Positions 52,978 through 61,415 of a stretch of DNA of 64,000 nt are shown piece by piece (position 1 is the first letter of the stretch; each line of letters begins with the position of its first letter). This stretch comes from Dechloromonas sp. CZR5 (GTDB lineage: Bacteria > Pseudomonadota > Gammaproteobacteria > Burkholderiales > Rhodocyclaceae): positions 558,001 through 622,000 of the forward strand of contig NZ_VUYQ01000003.1 of the NCBI RefSeq assembly GCF_008711155.1. The letters are read 5' to 3'. Below the pieces are notes generated by a model, which saw only the letters and a program-made list of their open reading frames with translations, was not told the origin of the DNA and made no database searches. The translations under genes were made by a program, and so were the position numbers.

Positions 52978-53790
52978 TCAGGCAAAACGCCGGAGCCGGC
53001 GGTACAGAGCGCTCAACCCGAACCCGTAGCGGTGCTTCAGGAAAAGATACAACAACCCCTTGGCGTGTCGGATCGTGAATTTGTTTATCCCGGCCAGGCC
53101 CTTTGGCCGGGATATTTCCTGCGCGTCATGGACGACAGAAACCCCGGGGTAGTAGTGAACCTGATATCCGGCACGCCAAAGGCGAATGCAATAATCGACG
53201 TCTTCGGGTGAGTAGAAGATGCGTTCATCGAGTAGCCCCGTTGCTTCAACGGCTGCCTTGCTCAGCAACCAGCAGGCTGAAATGGCGTAGTCGACCGGGC
53301 CGGCTTCCGCCGGCGATTCGCGCTTCTCAAGCTCACGCAAGGCGAAGTACCGCTTGATCTTTCGCGATACGGTTGGAAAGACGTCGACGCTCAATTGAAA
53401 ACGCCCATCCGGATAAATAAGCTTTGGCGCGACGAGTCCGGCTTTCGGGTTACCCGCCTGATAGGCCAGCATGGCAAGCAATGCCTCCGGATTCATATAG
53501 GCATCCGAATCGAGCACGAGAACGGACCGACCCTGGGCCGCACGGAGGGCAAGATTGCGGGAGCGCGTCGTACCGGTATTCTCGGTGAGGTAAAAAACCT
53601 TCAAACGCTCACCAAACCGCGCCTGCAAGCCCTTGAGGATATCGACACTGCCATCGATTGAGCCATTTTCGACGACAAATACCTCGCCCTTGAGGCTTGC
53701 AGCGTCATAGCTTGCCATCAGACTACAAACACAGGTTTCGATGTAGCGCTTCGAATTGAACGATAGAACGACGGCTGATACGTCAATCAT
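52978..53790 (-). CDS. Family 2 glycosyltransferase
   Basis: 270 residues, GT-A fold. SAVVLSFNSKRYIETCVCSLM starts the nucleotide-binding fold; VFVVENGSIDGSVDILKGL and VLVLDSDAYMNPEALLAML (DxD-type metal motif DSD) follow, with SACWLLSKAAVEATGLLDERIFYSPEDVDYCIRLWRAGYQVHYYPGVSVVHDAQE as the acceptor region typical of rhamnosyltransferase-like GT2 enzymes. It overlaps the small membrane protein gene by 8 bp. Confidence 0.93.
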   Translation of the reverse strand: MIDVSAVVLSFNSKRYIETCVCSLMASYDAASLKGEVFVVENGSIDGSVDILKGLQARFGERLKVFYLTENTGTTRSRNLALRAAQGRSVLVLDSDAYMNPEALLAMLAYQAGNPKAGLVAPKLIYPDGRFQLSVDVFPTVSRKIKRYFALRELEKRESPAEAGPVDYAISACWLLSKAAVEATGLLDERIFYSPEDVDYCIRLWRAGYQVHYYPGVSVVHDAQEISRPKGLAGINKFTIRHAKGLLYLFLKHRYGFGLSALYRRLRRFA

Positions 53791-53962
53791 TATTTTTGGC
53801 CCCGTTACCGTTGACCGTAGCAGTCTTGTTGACAGGCAGTTTCATGCTGAAAATTCCCAACTGGGCGTGCTTCATCGCCTCATTATCACGGTCATTTCGA
53901 TTAACCAGAATCAGTAGCCAAATCACGCAGATTACGTCGATGAGGTAAAGCAAGCCTTCCAT
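53783..53962 (-). CDS. 59-residue single-helix membrane protein
   Basis: Starts MEGLLYLIDVICVIWLLILVNRN, one N-terminal helix, then a hydrophilic tail with NDRDNEAMKHAQLGIFSMKLPV and a polar end. It has a GGGA ribosome site, and its ATG overlaps the upstream stop (TAATG) while its stop overlaps the GT2 start by 8 bp, so it is certainly translated in coupling with both. I do not recognise a family. By position it may be a regulator or scaffold for glycosyltransferases at the membrane. Confidence 0.75.
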   Translation of the reverse strand: MEGLLYLIDVICVIWLLILVNRNDRDNEAMKHAQLGIFSMKLPVNKTATVNGNGAKNND

Positions 53963-55155
53963 TAATCCCTGCTCCCACAAACCTTGTCGAAGAGTGCCAA
54001 CTGTTGCCGTGTGGTTTCCTCCCAGGAAAAACCCTCGGCATAGCGTCGTGTTGCGGCAGGATCCGGATAGTTCGCAAGCAGTCGATCAAGTGCTGCCATC
54101 AAGCCCGGCACATCGCGCGACTTGGCAAGTTGGCCGGCATCCGCACTGGCGACGACCTCCGGCGTACCGTTAACGGCCGTTGCAACGACCGGTGTCCCGG
54201 ATGCCATAGACTCCAGCAGGACATTGGCCCAGCCCTCCCGACTGGAGGCAAGGAAGGTCACGTCTGCGGCACTAAACCACAAGTGCAGCTTGTCGTTGGG
54301 CTGCTGCCCGACAAGTTGCAGACGATCCTCAACACCGAGCAATTTCGCGCGCGCTTCGAGTTCAGCGTGCATCGGCCCTGCACCGACGATAAGCAGATGG
54401 GCGTCAGTACGCGCTGCCAGCATATCGACCAGCAGATGATGCCCCTTCAATTCGATCAAATTACCTACCGAAATCCAGAGCATCCCGGAATGCCTTATGC
54501 CCAAGGCTTGACGTGCCGCGCTGCGGTTAACCGGAAAAAAACGCTGCAGATCGACACCATTCCGAATGCTGTGTACCTGTTCACGATCAGCGCCGAGTTC
54601 AATCAACTGCTCGGCCAAATCTCGGCACACGCCAATGTTGGCGTTGGCCTTGGTGATCGTGCTGCGCAAAAAGTTGGCAGGCGCCCTGAACTGCCGATAG
54701 AGGTTGATATCCGATCCTCGCGCGGTGCAGATAAACGGCTTTCCGATTTTCTCCGCAATGATTGATGCTGCGACACCATCGGGATAATAGAAATGTGCGT
54801 CGATCAGGTCGAAATCAAACCCGTCGCGAATAATTTTCCGAATCGTCGGCAAAGCGCCTGCGGCTAGCACATAAGGCGCGATGTTCTGCCCGACTTTTGG
54901 AGGAAGAAAGTATCTCGGGTGGAAAACCTCCAGCCCGTTCCGCTGCTCGAAACGAGGCGTCGCGGCCATTTTCGCGTAACTGCCGAAAGCCGGATTTGAG
55001 GAGGGAAACCATGGGACCGGTGCGACAACCTTGCTTTGGACACGACCGCTCTTCAGCAACTCGCGCAAACGCGTTTCAACAAACACTCCGTGAACAGGTC
55101 GAATACTGCTGGGGTACAAGGTCGAGAACAGGAGGGTTTTGAACGTTGATGCCAT
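53962..55155 (-). CDS. GT4-type glycosyltransferase
   Basis: 397 residues. FKTLLFSTLYPSSIRPVHGVFVETRLRELL is the N-terminal fold; IDAHFYYPDGVAASIIAEKIGKPFICTARGSDINLY, IRNGVDLQRFFP and FLASSREGWANVLLESMASGTPVVATAVNGTPEVVASA (E-x7-E donor motif) follow. The frame reaches 55212, but ATG 55155 gives the expected start. It overlaps the small membrane protein gene at its end. It lies 115 bp downstream of the beta-helix gene, the largest gap in this part of the operon. Confidence 0.92.
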   Translation of the reverse strand: MASTFKTLLFSTLYPSSIRPVHGVFVETRLRELLKSGRVQSKVVAPVPWFPSSNPAFGSYAKMAATPRFEQRNGLEVFHPRYFLPPKVGQNIAPYVLAAGALPTIRKIIRDGFDFDLIDAHFYYPDGVAASIIAEKIGKPFICTARGSDINLYRQFRAPANFLRSTITKANANIGVCRDLAEQLIELGADREQVHSIRNGVDLQRFFPVNRSAARQALGIRHSGMLWISVGNLIELKGHHLLVDMLAARTDAHLLIVGAGPMHAELEARAKLLGVEDRLQLVGQQPNDKLHLWFSAADVTFLASSREGWANVLLESMASGTPVVATAVNGTPEVVASADAGQLAKSRDVPGLMAALDRLLANYPDPAATRRYAEGFSWEETTRQQLALFDKVCGSRD

Positions 55156-55270
55156 GAACAATAGAGTTTCCCTGCCAAATACCCGGCCAGGCCTGCAGAA
55201 GGTTTGAAGCAACGAGGGCGTATTGTACGTTCATGACGATCAAATCGTCGTGAAAAAAACCACGCCGGCA

Positions 55271-56716
55271 TCAACAGGCCGATCCATCTTCAAGAGCTCC
55301 CGGTTGCGTTCCTTCTGCGCGCGATTTTCGGCAAAAATCGTCAGCAACATGCTTGTGCCTCGGGATACGATCCGGGCGTGTCGCCCAGCTCAAATCGAGC
55401 GCGTCGGGATTTCGAAAAACTTCACTCATGCTGCGGCGTTCGGAGAATTCCTCGCGCAAGCTGCCGCCCTTCCTGGCTCGCACCAAGCCCTCATACAGAT
55501 TCCCAAACAGCATGGCGCTCGATTTCTCCCCGCGGACATCGATCCCGCCAGTATTGATCAACGTGTTGTGTGCCACGAAAGAGTTGGCACTTCGGTTAAT
55601 GTCAATTCCCATGTCATTGCAATGCGCCACGATGTTGTTGATTGCCCGTCCTCCTTCATGCTCGGTAACGCATTGCCTGTCACGACAATATTCCTGCCCG
55701 CTCTCCCCGCCCCCGAACGAAATCCCGACCCTCGTTCCCGGGGCTGATATCTCGCTGGTACTGCAAACGACCAGATTGCGCTCGATGCGCCCGCCAAACC
55801 CTGCTCCCTTCATGAAAATACCGAAACTGCTCGTTCGCGGATCACTCTTTGCAAAATTCGCCACATAGTTATCCTGCACCCGCCAGCGACTCGCTCCCAC
55901 AATGTCGATCGGGGTCACAGGTCGTTGGGTGTGACGCGGCCCGCTATTGCGCAAGGTGTTCAACTCGATCAAGCCATCGTCGGGCCAGTCGTCGCGGTAA
56001 CCATTGACCTTGACATGCGCTGCAAAATCTTCAATCAGGTTGTTTCGCAGGATGAAGTTCCGGGCCTTACCCGTGACATGGAACGCATGCTCGCAGTAGT
56101 CATGGTTATCGCAAACACCGCGTATATGCAGATTCTCAAAGTGCCAGTAAGGTTGATTGAGCTGGAATGCCTCGCTGACAACAACCTCGATCAGGACACT
56201 ACCGGCTTGAGATGCAAAAACTAGGATCGGCTTTTCCGCCGATCCCGGATTATTGACCCCGAGAATTGCATTGACGCGGTAGGTACCGGGAAGAATCTCT
56301 ATGCGCTGCCCGGCTACCGCCTGTTTCATCGCACCCTGCAACTCGGCAACGCTGGCGACGCGAAAATCAGCTCGCTCCGACTCCATGCGAGCCTGTGAAC
56401 TCCAGCCCTTTCCCAGTATTGGCAGCATGCTGTTCGGAATCGGGCGCTCGTAGAATGGCTGCACGAAGTCGAGCACCGGCAAGGCAATGAACTCCAGCTT
56501 GGGATGCCCTGCCAATCGTTGCCGCGCATGCCGAATCAGCTCTCCCGGAGTACGATCCAGCGTTGGCGACGCCCGCAGCATCAGGACATCTTTTATGTAT
56601 CGCTGAATATCGTTGGGCACCAAATCGGTAAAAGAAAATACCGAAAAAATCAGCGCCAACAGCAGAAACAAGCTAGCGAAAAGGATAACGGCGAATCGCC
56701 TCAGAGACTTGATCAT
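55271..56716 (-). CDS. Membrane-anchored right-handed parallel beta-helix protein
   Basis: 481 residues with an N-terminal helix (FAVILFASLFLLLALIFSVFSF) that looks like an uncleaved anchor. The rest shows beta-helix turns: LQGAMKQAVAGQRIEILPGTYRV, EKPILVFASQAGSV, YWHFENLHIRGVCDNHDYCEHAFHV, NFILRNNLIEDF and ANSFVAHNTLINTGG. A chondroitinase-B or epimerase-like role is possible. Start ATG 56716 has a GGGGAG site 7 bases upstream. It is the minus-operon counterpart of the beta-helix at 36.9 kb. Confidence 0.87.
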   Translation of the reverse strand: MIKSLRRFAVILFASLFLLLALIFSVFSFTDLVPNDIQRYIKDVLMLRASPTLDRTPGELIRHARQRLAGHPKLEFIALPVLDFVQPFYERPIPNSMLPILGKGWSSQARMESERADFRVASVAELQGAMKQAVAGQRIEILPGTYRVNAILGVNNPGSAEKPILVFASQAGSVLIEVVVSEAFQLNQPYWHFENLHIRGVCDNHDYCEHAFHVTGKARNFILRNNLIEDFAAHVKVNGYRDDWPDDGLIELNTLRNSGPRHTQRPVTPIDIVGASRWRVQDNYVANFAKSDPRTSSFGIFMKGAGFGGRIERNLVVCSTSEISAPGTRVGISFGGGESGQEYCRDRQCVTEHEGGRAINNIVAHCNDMGIDINRSANSFVAHNTLINTGGIDVRGEKSSAMLFGNLYEGLVRARKGGSLREEFSERRSMSEVFRNPDALDLSWATRPDRIPRHKHVADDFCRKSRAEGTQPGALEDGSAC

Positions 56717-56753
56717 ATGCTGCTCCCCGGTGCATTGTTGGCTGACAAGCACA

Positions 56754-57794
56754 TTACCGAAAAAGTTCTTTTTTCAGTATGCCCAAACGATGCCGAACCA
56801 AACCTGCGATGCCGGCAACAAAGCGGGGATTAAACGCGATGAGACCGTACCGCTCCCGACGATGGCTCATCCAATCCCGTTTGTAAGGATCGTCGCCCAT
56901 CAGGTAATCGACTTCGGATACCTTGTCCACGTCAATCACATGGCGCATCAAATGGGCCGTGAGTACCGTCCCGACCGACGTATGGGCATATTCGCCGTCG
57001 TAAGCAAGTTTCACGATCATTGCCTTGCCGGAAGCTACCAGCCAGAGCTGCGCGGCTATCGGCCTACCGTCAAGACGCGCGATACCGAGGCGCAGCCACC
57101 CCTGTTCGGCTGCAAGCTGACACAATCCAGGAATGAACGCCGGATACGGCTCGGGAACCTTCCAACTCTTTTGATATACCGTCGAGTAGTCCGAAACTGC
57201 AGCGGACAAGTCTTGCCCTCCGGTAATAATGTCTATTTGGAAACCCGAGTGCCTTTTGAGCTTTGCGTACGCCCTGCGGATAGTGCTGCGTAAAGCCCCC
57301 GGCCGTTGAGCGAGATATTCCTGATAACTCAAGGCGCCCACTGGGAGATACCAGTTTCCGAAGCAGAAGAACCGATCAACAATCCAGCCGGCTGCTTGCA
57401 GGTTTTTGGATACGACCTCCCAATCCTGGGCCCCCGGCGTCATCGGTTGAATTCTCGCTTCATGGAAACCGAATCTGCGTCCACGGAGGCTGGATAACTG
57501 CTCCTTTAGAACATCTTCATCAACCGGTGAATCACCGCACAAGCCGAAAAGTGGGCTGTAGTACGTCGCCAGCGAAAGCAATTTTCCGGGTTGTGCCGGG
57601 GTACGCATCAAAAACAGATTTTCCGACGACCGACAACCCAAACTTGTGACCTCGGCACCTTCGGGCAAAGCCGTTTGCGCCAGCAAGGAAAACCACGCCG
57701 TGGTTAGATGAGGATCATTGGCGACGCGCAAACTGTCAGGCGCAGCCAGGTTGTTTGAGAACTCAAGGGGAGTAACAAAAGCTGGAGGACTCAC
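56754..57794 (-). CDS. GNAT/FemAB-like acyltransferase (Acetyltransf_6 type)
   Basis: 346 residues from GTG 57794, which overlaps the hydrolase 1 stop by 4 bp (GTGA). FFCFGNWYLPVGALSYQEYLAQRPGALRSTIRRAYAKLKR and LRLGIARLDGRPIAAQLWLVASGKAMIVKLAYDGEYAHTSVGTVLTAHLMRHVID are typical of the acetyltransferase domain found in BioF2/cellulose-type and FemAB-like proteins, with DYLMGDDPYKRDWMSHRRERYG near the end. It may acylate the exopolysaccharide or a lipid-linked intermediate. An in-frame TTG at 57821 exists without support. Confidence 0.85.
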   Translation of the reverse strand: MSPPAFVTPLEFSNNLAAPDSLRVANDPHLTTAWFSLLAQTALPEGAEVTSLGCRSSENLFLMRTPAQPGKLLSLATYYSPLFGLCGDSPVDEDVLKEQLSSLRGRRFGFHEARIQPMTPGAQDWEVVSKNLQAAGWIVDRFFCFGNWYLPVGALSYQEYLAQRPGALRSTIRRAYAKLKRHSGFQIDIITGGQDLSAAVSDYSTVYQKSWKVPEPYPAFIPGLCQLAAEQGWLRLGIARLDGRPIAAQLWLVASGKAMIVKLAYDGEYAHTSVGTVLTAHLMRHVIDVDKVSEVDYLMGDDPYKRDWMSHRRERYGLIAFNPRFVAGIAGLVRHRLGILKKELFR

Positions 57795-58633
57795 GATCTG
57801 CCCAATCGTGTATCGAGCCAAGCGATTGTTGCCTGCTCAACACTTTGCCGGTGCGCTTGCGACGAGAAAGTGTGGTTGGCATCGGGCAGCTCGATCAGTG
57901 TTACTCGATCCCTTCCCGGCATATCGGCACGAAATGCATTCCACCAAATCATGAATTCGCGCGCGGTAAAATCCTCGCCGCTCAAAAGGAGCAAGGTTTC
58001 ACCTCGATACTTGCACCACGCTTTCCGCATTTTTTGCTGGAAGCTATCGCTCTCTTTTGCCTCAACACCCGATCCTGCACTTAACGTCGACCAAATACCG
58101 GCCAGAGTTGAACCTAACGACAACCTCCCGCTGAACAGTTTTGACCAAAATTCACGCTGCAGCAGACGCTGGGCGTAGTAGTGCCGAATTCTCGTCCGTG
58201 CCAGCGTTTGCTCGGATCTCACCCAAGGGTTGAGTAATACCACCCCCGCCACTCGGGGATCATTTTTGCGCTGCAAATACAGCAAACTAGCAGATGCCGC
58301 ATCGCAAAGCCCCCACAGAACAATCTGTTCAAGTGCCGGAAGCGCCAAAAAAAATGCGTCGATGGCCGCCTGTACATCGTCGTCGATCTGATCGAAGCCT
58401 GGATGTACGCCATCGCTATCGCCCATCCCCCGATGATCGAAACGCAGGCACGCATACCCAGCATCAGCCAATGCGCGCGCTAACAGGGTGAACTGCCGAT
58501 GACTGCCGACTCGATACTGCGGCCCACCAACGACGATCAATACACCAATCCGGGTAACGCTTCCCGGCTGGGACAATATGCCGAGAAGTTCGGCATTGCC
58601 ACAATGAAACGCGAGCGGGCGCTCTTCAAGCAT
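57791..58633 (-). CDS. XrtA-system hydrolase 1 (alpha/beta-hydrolase fold)
   Basis: 280 residues. GVLIVVGGPQYRVGSHRQFTLLARALADAGYACLRFDHRGMGDSDG is the start of the fold and IVLWGLCDAASASLLYLQ the nucleophile elbow, with Cys where Ser is usual. Candidate acid and base are LLLSGEDFTAREF and LPDANHTFSS. It matches exosortase A-associated hydrolase 1 (TIGR03100 type), of unknown substrate. It overlaps hydrolase 2 by 8 bp and the GNAT gene by 4 bp. It may act on acyl-ACP or an acyl intermediate made by the nearby ligase and ACP. Confidence 0.92.
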   Translation of the reverse strand: MLEERPLAFHCGNAELLGILSQPGSVTRIGVLIVVGGPQYRVGSHRQFTLLARALADAGYACLRFDHRGMGDSDGVHPGFDQIDDDVQAAIDAFFLALPALEQIVLWGLCDAASASLLYLQRKNDPRVAGVVLLNPWVRSEQTLARTRIRHYYAQRLLQREFWSKLFSGRLSLGSTLAGIWSTLSAGSGVEAKESDSFQQKMRKAWCKYRGETLLLLSGEDFTAREFMIWWNAFRADMPGRDRVTLIELPDANHTFSSQAHRQSVEQATIAWLDTRLGRS

Positions 58634-59453
58634 TTTCGCTTCCGGTCATCAGCGCCACCGTTTCACCGATCAGCGCAGGCACAAGCTCTATTTCGCTGGT
58701 CTGCCAAAACGGCGCACCCGGCATTGCACGGTAGCGTACAGCCGTACCGGCTGCTTGCAGTTGTTCGAGCGCAGCCTTGGCAGCAGGCGGTGGCGACAAT
58801 TGGGTGGCGCTGCCGATATCCAACCAGAAAACGCTCTTCGACCGACCGTCTGAACCGCAGGCCAGCGAGACAGATGACAATTGATCCGCCATCGCTGCGG
58901 ATAAGCCATACCCTGCTACTTCTATAGTTCGCCCTGCGGCCAGTCGGGACCGCATGTCAGAGAGTTTTTCCTTGCCTTGCCCGGACATCAACTCACCAGC
59001 GACGCCAAGACGCAAAAAATCCCTGACGACATTTGCCCCTGAAAGAACGGGCTGCCAGAAGAGCAACGATGTTTCGGAACCCTGCCTGCGTGCAATATCG
59101 GAAGCCAGGAGGGCTCCGCATCGCACCCCCCATAACCACAGCCTCCCCCGGGAGTTTTCCCGCAACCAATCAAGCGCGAGTTGGCCATCAGCCAACCAAT
59201 CCGCCCAGTTTGCGTCCGCGAAGTCGCCGGAACTGTCGCCACAACCAAACAAATCGATCTGCAGAACATCGAAGCCCGCCGCGGCAAGGGCACGAACCTG
59301 CAGGGCGACCATGCGCCGGCTCTTGTTGAGTTCCTCGGCGAACGGATGCAGATAAAGCACCGCCGCTCTCGCGGGTTGCTGCAGCGATGGAGTAAAAATA
59401 CAAAAGCGCTGCCCCTTTTCGGCGGTGAGAAAAAAGGCTTGGCGCTGTATCAA
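58626..59453 (-). CDS. XrtA-system hydrolase 2 (alpha/beta-hydrolase fold, no standard nucleophile)
   Basis: 275 residues from TTG 59453. RAAVLYLHPFAEELNKSRRMVALQVRALAAAGFDVLQIDLFGCGDSSGDF shows the fold, but the elbow LWLWGVRCGALLAS has Arg at the Ser position, and the C-terminal RAMPGAPFWQTSEIE lacks the expected His. It corresponds to exosortase A-associated hydrolase 2 (TIGR03101 type) and may be a non-catalytic partner of hydrolase 1 or use another mechanism. It begins 5 bp after the ACP stop and overlaps hydrolase 1 by 8 bp. Confidence 0.9.
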   Translation of the reverse strand: MIQRQAFFLTAEKGQRFCIFTPSLQQPARAAVLYLHPFAEELNKSRRMVALQVRALAAAGFDVLQIDLFGCGDSSGDFADANWADWLADGQLALDWLRENSRGRLWLWGVRCGALLASDIARRQGSETSLLFWQPVLSGANVVRDFLRLGVAGELMSGQGKEKLSDMRSRLAAGRTIEVAGYGLSAAMADQLSSVSLACGSDGRSKSVFWLDIGSATQLSPPPAAKAALEQLQAAGTAVRYRAMPGAPFWQTSEIELVPALIGETVALMTGSENA

Positions 59454-59458
59454 CGGAC

Positions 59459-59710
59459 TTACCCCGAAAAACGCCCCTGGACGAAATCCACCAGCGTTCC
59501 GACAGTGGCGAATGCAGCACCGTCAATGTCATCGTCGTCAATCGTCAGGCCCAATCTCGCTTCAAGTCCGCTGACAACGGCCAGCACAGCCATGGAATCG
59601 AGCTCGGGAAGAGCCCCAAGCAGCACTGTGTTGCGGGAGAACTGCAAGCCCCGCCCTTTCAAGCTCATCGCATCGTCAAGTATGGCCAATACTTCCTGCT
59701 CAATGTTCAA
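59459..59710 (-). CDS. XrtA-associated acyl carrier protein
   Basis: 83 residues. ALPELDSMAVLAVVSGLEARLGLTIDDDDIDGAAFATVGTLVDFV matches ACPs; Ser39 in LDSM would carry phosphopantetheine. It is first in the minus-strand operon, divergent by 81 bp from the acyl-CoA ligase. The likely job is to hold an acyl or amino-acyl group activated by that ligase for transfer in exopolysaccharide synthesis (inference from context). Confidence 0.93.
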   Translation of the reverse strand: MNIEQEVLAILDDAMSLKGRGLQFSRNTVLLGALPELDSMAVLAVVSGLEARLGLTIDDDDIDGAAFATVGTLVDFVQGRFSG

Positions 59711-59791
59711 GGCAGCTCCAAGACATTTTGTTTGAGACGCGGCATTATAGGGCCATTACCTGCTTGTCCTGCCACAGGTCATCGCCTCGCC
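59711..59791 (-). promoter_or_regulatory. Divergent promoter region, ACP operon and acyl-CoA ligase
   Basis: 81 bp between divergent start codons. A perfect TATAAT on the minus strand (59750-59745) could start the 18-gene minus operon near 59738, leaving a short leader of about 27 bases. The -35 region about 17 bp upstream is poor (GGCAGG), so an activator may be needed. No clear plus-strand promoter was found. Confidence 0.4.
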
Positions 59792-61393
59792 ATGCTTGAG
59801 ACCAACTTGCTACACCACCTTCCTTTGGCTTCGGCCAGCCGTTCCCCGGATTCAATCGCTTTGACTTACGGCAACGAGTCGGTCTGCTACGCGGATCTGG
59901 CCCGGCAAATGGAACAATTCGCCAGCAGCCTGATTTCATTGGGTATCCCTCGGTCTGCCCGGATTGCGATCTACCTGGAAAAATGCCCCCAAATGGTAGT
60001 CTCCTGCTTTGGGGCAGCAGCGGCCGGCTGCGTTTTTGTGCCGATCAACCCCTTGCTGAAACCCGAACAGGTTGCCCACGTTCTGAAAGACTGTGAAGCG
60101 CAGTGCCTGGTTACCTCATCGCAACGGCTTTCGCTTTTGGCTAACCAGTTAAATGCCTGCTCCTCGGTACGACACGTGATCGTTCCAGAATACTCAGACC
60201 CCATCGATGAACTGCCAAAAACGCTGACTGTTCTACCTTGGCAGGCGTTCATCAAGCAGCCGAAGACATCTGTGCATCGCGTAATCGACACGGATATGGC
60301 AGCAATTCTGTATACATCTGGCAGCACAGGCAAACCCAAAGGCGTGGTCCTGTCACACCGAAATCTGGTGGTCGGTGCCCAAAGTGTGGCCAGCTATCTG
60401 GAGAACCATGCCGGAGATACCCTCCTCGCAGCACTGCCCTTGTCGTTTGATGCAGGATTCAGCCAACTCACAACTGCCTTCCACGTTGGCGCCCGGGTCG
60501 TGCTACTGAATTACTTGCTACCCCGCGACGTAGTGAAGACCATCGAACGCGAAAAAGTCACCGGACTGACAGCAGTGCCTCCGCTTTATATCCAGTTGGC
60601 ACAAACCTCCTGGCCTGAAGGCGCCACCAGTCAACTACGCTATTTTGCAAACACCGGCGGGCGCATGCCGCTCGAAATACTGAATGCCCTACGGCGGCAA
60701 TTGCCGAGCAGCAAGCCTTTCCTGATGTATGGCCTGACAGAAGCCTTCCGCTCGACATTTTTGCCGCCCTCCGAGGTCGAGCGCAGACCGGACTCGATTG
60801 GCAAGGCCATCCCGAATGCCGAAATCCTGGTGCTCCGCGAGGATGGGAGTTCTTGTGCACCAAACGAGCCGGGAGAACTCGTTCACCGGGGAGCCCTTGT
60901 CAGCATGGGTTACTGGAACGACCCGGAAAAAACGGCTGAGCGTTTCAAGCCGCTGCCGATGGCCATTCCTGGACGAGCACCTGGACTCGTGCTTCCGGAG
61001 ATTGCCGTTTTTTCCGGCGACACCGTGCGTTCCGACGAAGAGGGATTTCTATATTTCATCGGTCGCCGGGATGAAATGATCAAGACATCAGGCTATCGAG
61101 TCAGCCCGACCGAAGTGGAGGAGGTACTTTATGCCACCCAACTCGTCAGCGAGTGCGTCGCCTTCGGTGTAGATGATGAGCGCCTCGGCCAAGCCATCCG
61201 GGTTGTTGCCACACCGACAACCGGCACAAAGCTGGATGAAGCAACACTGCTTGCCGAGTGCAAATCGCGTATGCCGGCATATATGGTACCTATCGGCATA
61301 GAGATCAAAGAGGACCGGTTGCCCCGAAACGCTAACGGCAAGATCGACCGGAAAGCGCTGAAAATCGACTGGCTAGAGAATAACGCTTCCTAA
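59792..61393 (+). CDS. XrtA-system acyl-CoA ligase (AMP-forming)
   Basis: 533 residues of the ANL superfamily. AAILYTSGSTGKPKGVVLSHRN is the P-loop, MYGLTEAFRSTFLPP the adenylate motif, YFIGRRDEMIKTSGYRVSPTEVEE the hinge region and LPRNANGKIDRKAL the catalytic-lysine motif. It matches exosortase A-associated ligase (TIGR03098 type). It probably loads an acid onto the adjacent ACP. ATG 59792 begins the family sequence (MLETNLLHHL); the frame extends to 59732 without support. Followed after 22 bp by the decarboxylase. Confidence 0.95.
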   Translation: MLETNLLHHLPLASASRSPDSIALTYGNESVCYADLARQMEQFASSLISLGIPRSARIAIYLEKCPQMVVSCFGAAAAGCVFVPINPLLKPEQVAHVLKDCEAQCLVTSSQRLSLLANQLNACSSVRHVIVPEYSDPIDELPKTLTVLPWQAFIKQPKTSVHRVIDTDMAAILYTSGSTGKPKGVVLSHRNLVVGAQSVASYLENHAGDTLLAALPLSFDAGFSQLTTAFHVGARVVLLNYLLPRDVVKTIEREKVTGLTAVPPLYIQLAQTSWPEGATSQLRYFANTGGRMPLEILNALRRQLPSSKPFLMYGLTEAFRSTFLPPSEVERRPDSIGKAIPNAEILVLREDGSSCAPNEPGELVHRGALVSMGYWNDPEKTAERFKPLPMAIPGRAPGLVLPEIAVFSGDTVRSDEEGFLYFIGRRDEMIKTSGYRVSPTEVEEVLYATQLVSECVAFGVDDERLGQAIRVVATPTTGTKLDEATLLAECKSRMPAYMVPIGIEIKEDRLPRNANGKIDRKALKIDWLENNAS

Positions 61394-61415
61394 CAGACAC
61401 CCGCTCAAGCCCCCC

